Part shown: positions 9,191 to 17,986 of the stretch, piece after piece | Layout of the letters: the number at the start of each line of letters is the position of its first letter | How positions within the stretch are numbered: position 1 is the stretch's first letter | NCBI GenBank assembly: GCA_965208385.1 | Contig: CBDBOO010000008.1 | Location: forward strand, 50,872-114,871 | Direction: 5' to 3' | Source: Endozoicomonas sp965208385 | Lineage (GTDB): Bacteria; Pseudomonadota; Gammaproteobacteria; Pseudomonadales; Endozoicomonadaceae | Length of the DNA: 64,000 nt | Notes under the pieces: model-generated | Database searches by the model: none | What the model was told of the DNA's origin: nothing | The model's input: only the letters and a program-made list of their open reading frames with translations | Position numbers and translations under genes: made by a program

Positions 9191-9225
9191 TATAGAACAT
9201 CAAAAGTCTATCGATGTATTTGACC
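9191..9225. repeat. 35-bp direct repeat, right copy (nirB sequence)
   Basis: Identical to 8181-8215 and continuous with the upstream part of nirB. The IS630 right end (CTTGGG) meets it at TATA. Confidence 0.95.
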
Positions 9226-11467
9226 AGCGTTTCATCATCCAGGCCGGTGGCAAACAGATCAGCATGACGGGGTTTCATACCGCCATTGCCGCAAACGTAT
9301 AAATTCCAGCCATTTTCTGTGGCAATAATGCCAATATCCTTACTCTGCGCCTCAGCGCATTCTCTGGTGCAGCCTGACACCGCCATTTTAATTTTATGGG
9401 GAGAGCGAACGCCGCGGTATCGATGTTCAATGGCAATGGCCATACTGGCGCTATCCAGAACGCCATAACGACACCAGGTACTTCCTACACAGGATTTAAC
9501 CGTTCTTAAGGATTTTCCGTAGGCATGACCGGTCTCAAAACCGGCATCCACCAGCCGTTTCCAGATAATGGGCAGTTCATGCACCTGGGCGCCGAATAAA
9601 TCAATACGCTGACCACCGGTGACCTTGGTGTAAAGTTTGAAATCCCGGGCCACCTCACCAATAACAATTAACTTTTCAGGGGTAATCTCCCCACCGGGTA
9701 CTCTGGGCACAATGGAATAGGTGCCATCTTTCTGTATATTGCCGAGGAAATAGTCGTTGGTATCCTGAAGAGGGGCATGATCCTTTTTCAGGATGTAATC
9801 ATTCCAGCAAGACGCCAGAATCGAGCCTATGGTGGGCTTGCAGATATCACATCCACGACCTCTGCCGTGTTTATTAAGAACATCCTGAAATGATTTCAGC
9901 TCGCCTATCCTGACCAGGTGATACAGTTCCTGCCGTGAGTGGGAAAAGTGTTCGCAGATATCATTTTTCACTTCCACACCCAGCTGTAACAGTTCATGAT
10001 CCAATACCTGCTTCACCAGCTGAGAACAACCACCACACCCGGTGCCGGCGCTGGTTGATTCCTTTAGTGCCGCAAGATCCTGACAACCACTATTAACCGC
10101 CTCAGCCAGATCCCCCTTGCTCACATTGAAGCAGGAACATATCTGTGCCGATTCAGGCAGTGCTGATACACCCAGTCCCGAAGCTGCTGCCCCCTCTGTT
10201 TTTGGCAGTATCAGTTCAGCCGGATTTTCCGGCGGTTTGATATTATTCAGCATCAACTGCAACAGGCTTCCGTAGTCGTCAGAATCACCAATCAATACCG
10301 CCCCAAGCACTCTCTTTTTCGTCTTTGAGACCACCAGCTTTTTGTAAACCTGTCGCTCTTCATCAATAAACTGATAGCTGAGCGAACCTTTTGTCACACC
10401 CTGTGCATCACCAATGCTGGCAACATCCACCCCCATCAGTTTCAGCTTGGTGCTCATATCAGCACCTTTGAAATTGCTCCTTTTGTCATGGTCTTTATTC
10501 ACAAGATGATCAACAGCAACCTGAGCCATCTGATAACCCGGAGCCACCAGACCGAAGATTCTGTTATCCCAGAGAGCGCACTCACCAATGGCATAGATTT
10601 TTTCATCGGAGGTCTGACAGAAATCATTGATCCGGATTCCGCCACGATCCCCAAGATCCAGACCTGCTTTCCCGGCCAGCTCATCCCTGGGGCGAATACC
10701 TGCGGAAAAAAGCACAATGTCTGTATTTAATTCCTCACCATCAGCGAACTGCATCTGATGAACCGTACCTTTGCCATCAGTGATCAATTGAGTATTTTTA
10801 CCGGTATGAATACCCACACCCAGCGCTTCAATTTTTTTCCGAAGCATGGCACCACCACCGTCATCAACCTGAACAGCCATTAACCGCGGTGCAAATTCAA
10901 CCACATGGGTTTCAAGACCAAGGTCTTTTAATGCTTTGGCTGCTTCCAGACCCAACAAACCACCACCGACAACGGCGCCTACCTTGCTGTGTTTGGCAGC
11001 TTCCGTGATAGCTTCCAGATCTTCGATTGTCCGGTAAACAAAACAGTTCTCACGATCATGCCCGGGTACGGGTGGAACAAACGGATAAGAGCCCGTGGCC
11101 ATAATCAGCCTGTCGTACTGAAGACTGCGATCTTTATCCGTTACTATCTGACAGGACTTGCGATCAATTTTAATAACCGATTCATTGAGAATCAGTTCGA
11201 TACCGTTTTTTTGATAAAACCCATTTGGCACCATCGAGAGATCATCAGCACTACGACCACTGAAATATTCTGAAAGATGAACCCGGTCATAAGCAGGGCG
11301 AGTCTCTTCACCCAACACGACAACGTTAAAATGATTAAGTCCACCGGAAGCCACCAGCTTTTCAATAAAACGGTGACCCACCATGCCATTGCCGATTACA
11401 GCCAGGGTTTCTTTCCCGTTCATTAAGGCCTTCCTTTTATCTAATAATTCGCAGATAAAAGACTTAA

Positions 11468-11483
11468 TGCAGTACTCATGCCA
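11468..11483 (-). promoter_or_regulatory. Sigma-54 promoter candidate for nirBD-nas
   Basis: On the minus strand the sequence reads TGGCAT-GAGTA-CTGCA, against the consensus TGGCAC-N5-TTGCA, with exact GG/GC spacing. It lies about 45 bp before the nirB ATG. NtrC/sigma-54 control of nitrate assimilation is established in several proteobacteria. Activator sites were not found with confidence; a lone GGTGCA half-site lies at 11602. Confidence 0.6.
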
Positions 11484-11714
11484 ACCTGTATGAAACAGTT
11501 TGATTTATTGCTTCATAATGAAAAACACCTGAAAACAGACCGCATTCCTGCACAATAATAATGCGTTTTTTTAAACAAAAATCAGAATTTTAGTTCATTT
11601 TGGTGCAATATATTTAATAAAGTGGTTCAACAGAGCACGTCATCCTCTTACTTAATTCATCACCGACTTCTTTAACAATCACATTCATCCGATATTACTG
11701 CCAAACATACAAAC

Positions 11715-11730
11715 TGGCCTGAACCTTGCT
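11715..11730 (+). promoter_or_regulatory. Sigma-54 promoter candidate for narK and kinase
   Basis: Reads TGGCCT-GAACC-TTGCT, with exact -24/-12 spacing and both invariant GG and GC. It lies 54 bp before the transporter ATG. It diverges from the matching element before nirB, so one activator could serve both arms of the cluster. Confidence 0.6.
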
Positions 11731-11783
11731 CTGCCATTAATAAAATTTATTCAGGCATTTCTAATTGAACACCAGGAGAGAGC

Positions 11784-13253
11784 ATGAGCAACCCTGATAA
11801 AATCAATTTATTTTCATTTAAAGGCAACACCAAAATACTTCATCTTTCATGGATGGCGTTCTTTATTACATTTGTCGTCTGGTTTAACCATGCCCCACTG
11901 GCTCTGGCCATTTCTGACTCTCTTGGACTTACTCGTTCCCAGCTGAAAACCCTGCTGATACTGAATGTCGCACTGGCCATTCCTGCCAGAGTGTTAGTTG
12001 GCATGCTCACTGATCGGTATGGGCCCCGAAAAACCTATTCAGCACTTCTGGCTACCTGCAGTATCCCCTGCTTCATGTACGCAATGGCTGACACATTTAC
12101 CCAGGCTGCGGTTGCCCGATTTTTCCTGGGAGCAATAGGGGCAGGTTTTGTGATCGGTATCCGGATGGTTTCCGAGTGGTTTCCTGCCCGCCAGTTGGGC
12201 ACAGCCGAGGGTATTTATGGAGGCTGGGGTAACTTTGGTTCTGCTGCAGCAGCCATGGCGCTTCCCTCTCTGGCACTGCTCTTTGGTGGTGACGATGGCT
12301 GGCGCTATGCTATTGGGCTGACCGGGCTACTCTCTCTGGTGTTCAGCGTCGTTTATTATCTGAATGTCACAGACACACCAAAGGGTTCAACCTACTTTCG
12401 CCCCAAAAACATCGGCGGCATGGAAGTTACCTCAAAGGGTGATTTCTTTCTCCTTCTTCTAATGAAGATCCCCATGTATGCAGCCTTGGCATTGCTGGCG
12501 TGGAAACTCTCTCCCCAGGGCGTGAAAATGATATCCGGCTCTATAGTGCAGGGCATCTATGTCGGTCTGATCGCCCTCTATATAGTGGATTGCTGGAAAA
12601 CCTGGTTGGTCAATAAAGAGATGTTCAGCACACCGGTTCCAGCCATTCATCAATACAACTTTAAACAGGTCGCGGTACTGAATGTTCTGTACTTTGCAAC
12701 CTTTGGCTCGGAGCTTGCCGTTGTTTCAATGTTACCCTTGTTTTTTGTAGACACCTTTAATCTGACGCCTGTTATGGCCGGTTTACTGGCTTCAGCTTAT
12801 GCCTTCATGAATTTGATGTCCCGCCCCGGAGGAGGCTTGATCAGTGACCGGTTTGGCCGCAAGCCGACCCTGTTAGTCATGACGGCAGGACTGGCTTTTG
12901 GTTATCTGATCATGAGCATTATTGACGCCAGCTGGCCCCTGGCACTGGCAGTGATCGCGGCAATGACCTGTTCCTTTTTTGTTCAGGCCGGTGAAGGAGC
13001 CGTGTTCGCCGTAGTACCATTGATCAAGCGTCGCCTGACCGGACAGATTGCCGGTATGACCGGAGCCTATGGCAATGTGGGAGCGGTCTTTTATCTGACC
13101 GTTCTCTCACTGGTGGACTACCAGACTTTTTTCATGGTGATTGCCGGTACGGCCGGACTGGGGTTTCTGGCATTATTTATGATGGAAGAACCTTCAGGCC
13201 AGATCACCGAAGTCATGCCAGATGGCAGTGTCACAATGATTGATGTTTCCTGA
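11784..13253 (+). CDS. Nitrate/nitrite MFS transporter (NarK/NasA type)
   Basis: A 489-aa inner-membrane protein of the major facilitator superfamily, nitrate/nitrite porter group. It probably takes up nitrate for the adjacent reductases. About 12 hydrophobic helices are visible. The N-terminal half has the MFS loop motif GMLTDRYGPRKT and the nitrate-signature-like region GAIGAGFVIGIRMVSEWF; the C-terminal half has LISDRFGRKPT. AGGAGAG lies 6-12 nt before the ATG. It is followed after 20 bp by the phosphatase/kinase gene, so the two form a unit. A sigma-54 promoter candidate lies 54 bp upstream. In Pseudomonas the transporter of the equivalent cluster is also next to such a kinase gene. Confidence 0.9.
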   Translation: MSNPDKINLFSFKGNTKILHLSWMAFFITFVVWFNHAPLALAISDSLGLTRSQLKTLLILNVALAIPARVLVGMLTDRYGPRKTYSALLATCSIPCFMYAMADTFTQAAVARFFLGAIGAGFVIGIRMVSEWFPARQLGTAEGIYGGWGNFGSAAAAMALPSLALLFGGDDGWRYAIGLTGLLSLVFSVVYYLNVTDTPKGSTYFRPKNIGGMEVTSKGDFFLLLLMKIPMYAALALLAWKLSPQGVKMISGSIVQGIYVGLIALYIVDCWKTWLVNKEMFSTPVPAIHQYNFKQVAVLNVLYFATFGSELAVVSMLPLFFVDTFNLTPVMAGLLASAYAFMNLMSRPGGGLISDRFGRKPTLLVMTAGLAFGYLIMSIIDASWPLALAVIAAMTCSFFVQAGEGAVFAVVPLIKRRLTGQIAGMTGAYGNVGAVFYLTVLSLVDYQTFFMVIAGTAGLGFLALFMMEEPSGQITEVMPDGSVTMIDVS

Positions 13254-13273
13254 AGAAAGGTCCGGATATAACC

Positions 13274-14959
13274 ATGATGAAACCTGAACTGGACATAGCC
13301 AGACTGTCGCATACTGGTTTAAAAAATGAAAACCAGGACGCTCTGGGTTACGAGCTGCCTGAAAGCGTGTCCGTGAGTCAGCAGAAAGGCGCTGTTATGG
13401 CCATAGCTGACGGAGTAAGTGCCTGTCGTGAAGCACGTAAAGCCAGCCATACCGCCATAGCCGGATTTATCCAGGATTATTACAGCACCCCTGATTCCTG
13501 GACAGTACGTCACTCCGCAGCCAGGGTTCTCAATGCATTGAATCGCTGGCTTAATCAGCAGGGACAACGTGACATCAGGGAAGAAGGCAGCTGGTGCACG
13601 ACCTTTACGTCCATCATCATAAAATCGAATACGGCTCATATTATTCACAGCGGTGATTCCAGAGCCTGGTTATTCCGGCAGGGACAGCTGGAATGTCTCA
13701 CCCGGGATCACACATCCCACATGGGAGGTCGGCATTTTCTGGCAAAGGCGCTGGGCTTTAGTCCTGATATAGAAATCGATTATCGAACAATCACTCTCGA
13801 AGAAGGCGACACTTTACTATTAACCACTGACGGCATTCATGACAGCCTGTCAGAAGCAGCCATCAGTAAACCGGTCAGATCCGGGCAACACCTGCTCACA
13901 GTGTGCGAAGAACTCATTGAGACGGCACTTAATCAGGGCAGTACCGATAATCTCAGCTGCCTGCTGTGTCGTGTTTTATCTCTTCCCGAGGCAGAAAAAG
14001 AAGAAAACCTGCAACGTCTTGCTGAATTGAAATTCCCACCTGATCTGTATCCCGGACAGATACTGGATGGATATCAAATACTGGAACAACTTCATGCCAG
14101 CAGGCGCAGTCAACTCTATCTGGCCAGAGATACAGACACCAATCGACAGCTGATCATCAAAACACCGTCTGTTAATTTTCATGATGACATCGAATATCTT
14201 GAAGGGTTTATCAGGGAAGAGTGGATTGGCAGAAGAATCAGCCACCCGGCAGTAATGAGAGTGTATCCGCCGAAATCAGAAAGGAAGCTGCTATATCACA
14301 CCTGCGAGTGGATCAATGGACAGACCCTGAGAGAATGGATGCAGGATCATCCAACCCCCTCCCTCATTGAAGTGAGAAATATTATCCGTCAAATCATCAG
14401 TGCCGTCAGGGGACTTCACCGTATGCAGATACTGCATCAAGATCTGAAGCCTGACAACCTGATGATTGATCAAAACAATCGGATCAAGCTGATTGATTTC
14501 GGTTCAGCAAGAATTGCCGGAGAAAAAACCAACAGTGAAGTCCTTCACCCTCTGGGCAGTAAAAATTACGTAGCACCTGAGTATTTTCTGGGAGGAACCA
14601 TTGACGAAAGAGCAGATCAGTTTGCCATAGGGGTTATAGCCTATGAAATGTTCACCGGACAGTTACCTTACAAAGAGCAGTCTGGCAACAGTCTCCGGGT
14701 ACGTCATTATCAACACCTTCGTTACCATTGCGCCAAACAGTTGCCGGATTGGGTAAATGGTGCTCTCGCCAAAGCCCTTGCCGCAGATCCACAGAAACGG
14801 TATCCGGCCATGTCAGAGTTTTTACACGACTTATGCCATCCAAATCAGAATTTCATAGAGAAAAACAGCCAGCCTCTGCTGGATAAAAATCCGGTATTAT
14901 TCTGGCAGAGTCTTTGTGCCTGCCTGTTCGCATACCTTCTCTGGTTGAGTTTTGGATAG
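13274..14959 (+). CDS. Fused PP2C phosphatase / Ser-Thr protein kinase, membrane-anchored
   Basis: A 561-aa bifunctional signalling protein. Residues about 1-240 are a PP2C-type phosphatase with metal-binding Asp motifs (ENQDA, IADGVSA, HSGDSRAW, TTDGIHD, STDNLS). Residues about 262-520 are a Hanks-type kinase: Lys in IIKTPS, catalytic HQDLKPDNL, DFGSA and APEYF. The nucleotide loop (LEQLHASRRSQLYLA) lacks the usual glycines. A single hydrophobic helix at the C-terminus (about 538-559) should anchor it in the membrane. It directly follows the nitrate transporter. Proteins of this layout sit in nitrate assimilation clusters of pseudomonads. Its targets are unknown; control of the transporter or reductase is a guess from context. 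Confidence 0.88.
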   Translation: MMKPELDIARLSHTGLKNENQDALGYELPESVSVSQQKGAVMAIADGVSACREARKASHTAIAGFIQDYYSTPDSWTVRHSAARVLNALNRWLNQQGQRDIREEGSWCTTFTSIIIKSNTAHIIHSGDSRAWLFRQGQLECLTRDHTSHMGGRHFLAKALGFSPDIEIDYRTITLEEGDTLLLTTDGIHDSLSEAAISKPVRSGQHLLTVCEELIETALNQGSTDNLSCLLCRVLSLPEAEKEENLQRLAELKFPPDLYPGQILDGYQILEQLHASRRSQLYLARDTDTNRQLIIKTPSVNFHDDIEYLEGFIREEWIGRRISHPAVMRVYPPKSERKLLYHTCEWINGQTLREWMQDHPTPSLIEVRNIIRQIISAVRGLHRMQILHQDLKPDNLMIDQNNRIKLIDFGSARIAGEKTNSEVLHPLGSKNYVAPEYFLGGTIDERADQFAIGVIAYEMFTGQLPYKEQSGNSLRVRHYQHLRYHCAKQLPDWVNGALAKALAADPQKRYPAMSEFLHDLCHPNQNFIEKNSQPLLDKNPVLFWQSLCACLFAYLLWLSFG

Positions 14960-14971
14960 ATTGACTGAATC

Positions 14972-15202
14972 CTATAAGTGACTCTGGCGAACAAAATCAA
15001 CGTAGATTTTTTCTACTTTATCTCTTGCCCATTGAGTACGACGCAGAAACTTCAGACTGGACTTAATACTGGGGTCATGGGTAAAGCAACGGATGTTTAC
15101 TCTCCTCCCCAGTTCAACCCAACCAAACTCCGCCACCAGCACATTCAGCAATTTTTCCAGGGTAATGCCATGTAAAGGGTCATTAAGCGGTTGTATAGAC
15201 AT
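14972..15202 (-). CDS. DUF2132 (VF530-like) small protein
   Basis: A 76-aa protein of the DUF2132/VF530 family (COG4628). The conserved features are NDPLHGITLEKLL, FGWVELG, and FTHDPSIKSSLKFLRRTQWAR, which in this family make a small, possibly DNA-binding helical fold. Length is close to family norms. The function is not established. It is convergent to the kinase gene, with stops 12 bp apart. Confidence 0.85.
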   Translation of the reverse strand: MSIQPLNDPLHGITLEKLLNVLVAEFGWVELGRRVNIRCFTHDPSIKSSLKFLRRTQWARDKVEKIYVDFVRQSHL

Positions 15203-15305
15203 AGAATAATAAAACCAGACTTTATGCTATTGGCGGCGAAGTATATCGGTTTGTTTATATGAGTTCCTATAATTATTTCGTACCAATAAAATTGATGAAG
15301 ATTCA

Positions 15306-16635
15306 GGCTCTACCTCAGATTGTGTGGGTAAATTTCAGCGATTCACCCCTCTTGGATAAAGATCAAGGCCACCACAATGAAAGTAAATTGCAGTTTTGAA
15401 CCTTTCTCTGTTTCTGTAGCCGTAGGCTCGACCCTTGAGTCGCTGTATCTTTCCATTCATGCCTTCTGCACGGCCATTGTCGGCTTTCAGAACTATTGCG
15501 TTAATAATTCCCCACAGGTGTTCTTTGATCATCTTGGCCACTTTACGAACAGGTTCAAGCCGACACCTCAGTGCCCAGCTCAGCCACCGTTTCCATGCCT
15601 TGATAGCCCAAGCTCGTGATGTGTAATTCCACAGTGTCATCGCCATCTCTTTGATGGCCCAGGCTCGTGCTGTTTTCAGCTTTGAATCACGCAACGGCTC
15701 GAACGCTTCCCACTTTTCATCGCTCATATTTTCAGGATTTGTTAGCCAGTCAAACCGGGTACCTTTGAGTAAGTCTGACCCTGTAGACATAAGCGCTTTA
15801 TGCTCTTCTATGCGAACTTTATTGACCGCATTGCCTAAGTACTGGGCAACATGGAACTTGTCAAATGCTATTCGCTCCCTGGCTTCTGGCACATGCAATG
15901 TGACTGCCTTGATAAAGGGCTTCCACATATCCATGGTAACGCATTCAATACCGGCTTTCTGGTCTGGCGTCAGGGTCTCAAAGTACTCATTGAGGCTGTC
16001 AGCTTTATGGTTGTCGGCCAAATGTAAAACAATGCCTTTTTCATGATCTGTAACCACAGTGACGTACTCACGCCTCTTCTGGAATGAGGTTTCGTCAACG
16101 GCTAACCGTTTGGGATTGTCGTGTACTCTGCGTGCCAGACCTCTCGCTACTGCACGCTGTTGGATACCGTCGATGGCATTCCAGCTAAGCTTCATTTGTT
16201 GGGCAACTGCACTGGTTGTTGCCTCTTTCAGCCAGTCAATAACAAGTGCTTCAAACAAGGCCGTAAAACCAGAGTTCGGTTCAGCCCATGGAACCTGTAT
16301 TGTTTTTACACCGTGATCGGAACATTGTGTACGCGGAACATCAGCAATAAGGATGGTTTGAAACTGGCAGGTATCCAGATGCCGCCACTTCTTCTGACGT
16401 CGATCGTAACCCGGAGAGGGTTTATCACAAACACTGCATTTAGAAGGATTTTTGCCATCATGTTCGAGAAAGATTTCGACTTTTCCTTCAGTAATGGAGA
16501 GTTCCACGTGAGCGACATGCCACGGAGTTTCAACGCCAAGTATTTTAGAGTAGAGTTCTTTATCGCGCATGTCGGCATCCTTGCCTTGAAGTGTTCAATA
16601 TAGATTAAATCACCCACTAAAATTAGGGAAGAGCC
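15306..16635 (-). mobile_element. Complete ISL3-family insertion sequence
   Basis: A 1330-bp element with imperfect terminal inverted repeats of about 24 bp. The left end reads GGCTCTACCTC...GTGGGT, and the inverted right end reads GGCTCTTCCCT...GTGGGT. It is flanked by a perfect 8-bp target duplication, AAGATTCA, at 15298-15305 and 16636-16643. Eight-base duplications are normal for ISL3. It lies between DUF2132 and an unknown gene and breaks no recognisable frame. Confidence 0.92.
15335..16570 (-). CDS. ISL3-family transposase
   Basis: A 411-aa transposase. The N-terminal zinc-finger-like region (CSVC at about 45, then HLDTC) and a helix-turn-helix precede the DDE core: Asp in AVDETSFQKR, Asp in VTMDMWKPFI and Glu in NGRAEGMNGKIQRLKGRAYG near the C-terminus. 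The length is usual for ISL3 and no frameshift is seen. With intact ends and duplication, the element may still be active. Confidence 0.92.
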   Translation of the reverse strand: MRDKELYSKILGVETPWHVAHVELSITEGKVEIFLEHDGKNPSKCSVCDKPSPGYDRRQKKWRHLDTCQFQTILIADVPRTQCSDHGVKTIQVPWAEPNSGFTALFEALVIDWLKEATTSAVAQQMKLSWNAIDGIQQRAVARGLARRVHDNPKRLAVDETSFQKRREYVTVVTDHEKGIVLHLADNHKADSLNEYFETLTPDQKAGIECVTMDMWKPFIKAVTLHVPEARERIAFDKFHVAQYLGNAVNKVRIEEHKALMSTGSDLLKGTRFDWLTNPENMSDEKWEAFEPLRDSKLKTARAWAIKEMAMTLWNYTSRAWAIKAWKRWLSWALRCRLEPVRKVAKMIKEHLWGIINAIVLKADNGRAEGMNGKIQRLKGRAYGYRNRERFKTAIYFHCGGLDLYPRGVNR

Positions 16636-16766
16636 AAGATTCAGTTACCAGGCTATTCAAAACTTAAACGTTGTTTAAACCATTCTCGATATTGAAGGGA
16701 TTTACTGTCTCGCGAACGAAAAATTCAAACTATTGCTTGCGTTAAGACAGGCATAAAAACTTTTCC

Positions 16767-17744
16767 CTACAGTATTGAAACAGGAAGGCTGCCATCGCCA
16801 TACAGAACGGGATAGCATTCCCAACATATTACCCGGAGCACTCTCCAAGCTAAATATTCATCAAGAAACTCACCAAACCTTATACTGGCATATTCATGGT
16901 AAGTCAGTGCAACACCAAAAAAAGCCGTTAAAAGAAAGCTCGCACTATAGCCCGGTAAATGTTTGTCGTGTAAAAAAACATACAATGAATCTGTAATTAT
17001 CACTACTGCCAATGGCAGGGATAATGTCAAGACATGCGCCATCAATAAGGCCTTCTCTGGCAATACTCTTCCCTGTGTCAAAAAACCGATGCGACGTTTA
17101 TACAGTTCTGCAGAATTCCTGTACCAATCCCCAACTGTTTCATCACCTGTATATTCTCGACAAAGCGACTCGGGTTTCCCACTAACCATAAAAAATATGG
17201 TTAGATTATTTAGTGAAGGCTTTCTTGTTGCTTCGTATGAAATACTGAAATCATTTCCACTCTTCATTTTACGACGATAGCTGAGCATGCGGTGCAGATA
17301 CTCTTCAGTTTCTGCTTTATTCTGTATATCGATAAAACTTATCCAGACATCAAGATCAACTAAATCCTTGTTGTTACAATTATCATTCAAGCATAAATCT
17401 CTTTTTTGCTCGCCCACCATGACTATGCCATCAATATTTTCATCCGAACGCCTCATTATTTCCTGCCAGGAGAGTATGTACTGATCATCAATATTCCAGT
17501 ACGCATCCTTTCCCTCTTTCCTGACCTCCGTTAAATAGTCAATAATCAGCGACTGATTTATATCAGGTATTCTCGACACAAAAACCACTGTAGAACCCAG
17601 ATGTTTTACAATCGGACACAGTTCATCGCCAGATAATGGTGAAGCCACTACCGATGACACCTGTAATTTAAAAAAACAAATAAACAGACAACTTAGTAGC
17701 TTCTCAATAAGTGCTGGAGATCGGAAATAACCGTGTAAAACCAT
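16767..17744 (-). CDS. Hypothetical membrane protein
   Basis: A 325-aa protein of unknown family. A hydrophobic N-terminal stretch (about 11-35, ending VVASPLS) resembles a signal peptide. Residues about 45-230 look extracytoplasmic, with a cysteine-containing segment (CLNDNCNNKD). Two hydrophobic helices follow (about 240-265 and 275-292), then a Trp/Arg-rich tail. The start codon region lies inside a 21-bp inverted repeat at 17696-17818. The first 16 codons come partly from that repeat, so the native start may be further downstream. It is isolated between an ISL3 element and a divergent reductase gene. Confidence 0.55.
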   Translation of the reverse strand: MVLHGYFRSPALIEKLLSCLFICFFKLQVSSVVASPLSGDELCPIVKHLGSTVVFVSRIPDINQSLIIDYLTEVRKEGKDAYWNIDDQYILSWQEIMRRSDENIDGIVMVGEQKRDLCLNDNCNNKDLVDLDVWISFIDIQNKAETEEYLHRMLSYRRKMKSGNDFSISYEATRKPSLNNLTIFFMVSGKPESLCREYTGDETVGDWYRNSAELYKRRIGFLTQGRVLPEKALLMAHVLTLSLPLAVVIITDSLYVFLHDKHLPGYSASFLLTAFFGVALTYHEYASIRFGEFLDEYLAWRVLRVICWECYPVLYGDGSLPVSIL

Positions 17745-17818
17745 AATGCATAATCCTTGCCTCCCAAGGGCTTAGTAAAATTGGTACTTTGGTTTATCAG
17801 CACTTATTGAGAAGCTAC
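17696..17818. repeat. Perfect 21-bp inverted repeat around a gene start
   Basis: GTAGCTTCTC...GTGCTG at 17696-17716 is the exact reverse complement of 17798-17818, with 81 bp between. The arms enclose the predicted start of the hypothetical gene at 17744. It could be a small mobile element or a long hairpin. No target duplication is seen. Confidence 0.8.
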
Positions 17819-17986
17819 ACAACTTACTGCTATCGCAAGAATACTATCTGCTTTCACACTCAGTCCTTCCAGACCAGAATCTGAGGATTCCTGAAAAGAT
17901 TTTAGACCATCTGTCACTATTCACACTTTGCAATCGCCTATGGGCACAAAGGCTGTTATTCTCAAAAAAACAATAAAGGGGTTGTC

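Larger units (their letters stand above)
7870..11423 (-). pseudogene. nirB: Nitrite reductase large subunit, split by IS630
   Basis: NADH-dependent assimilatory nitrite reductase (nitrite to ammonium). The 5' part (11423 to 9191) encodes two FAD/NAD folds, a BFD-type [2Fe-2S] region (ICSCFNV, TGCGGC), and sulphite/nitrite-reductase domains with the sirohaem-[4Fe-4S] cysteines (CVGSTWC, SGCTREC). It is cut after LLMFY and ends in 9 IS-encoded residues at 9162. The missing C-terminus (IRTADRLQRTSVW to TKQL, about 103 residues) remains intact at 7870-8190. The break carries a 35-bp duplication of nirB. Removing the insert plus one copy would restore a NirB of normal length (about 847 aa). All cofactor cysteines precede the break, but loss of the conserved C-terminal segment probably inactivates the enzyme. 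AGGAAGG precedes the ATG. Confidence 0.93.

Noticed and set aside
11581..11640. NtrC enhancer sites between nirB and narK
   Set aside because: Only a GGTGCA half-site and a weak TGCAC half-site were found; no full dyad with proper spacing could be supported.
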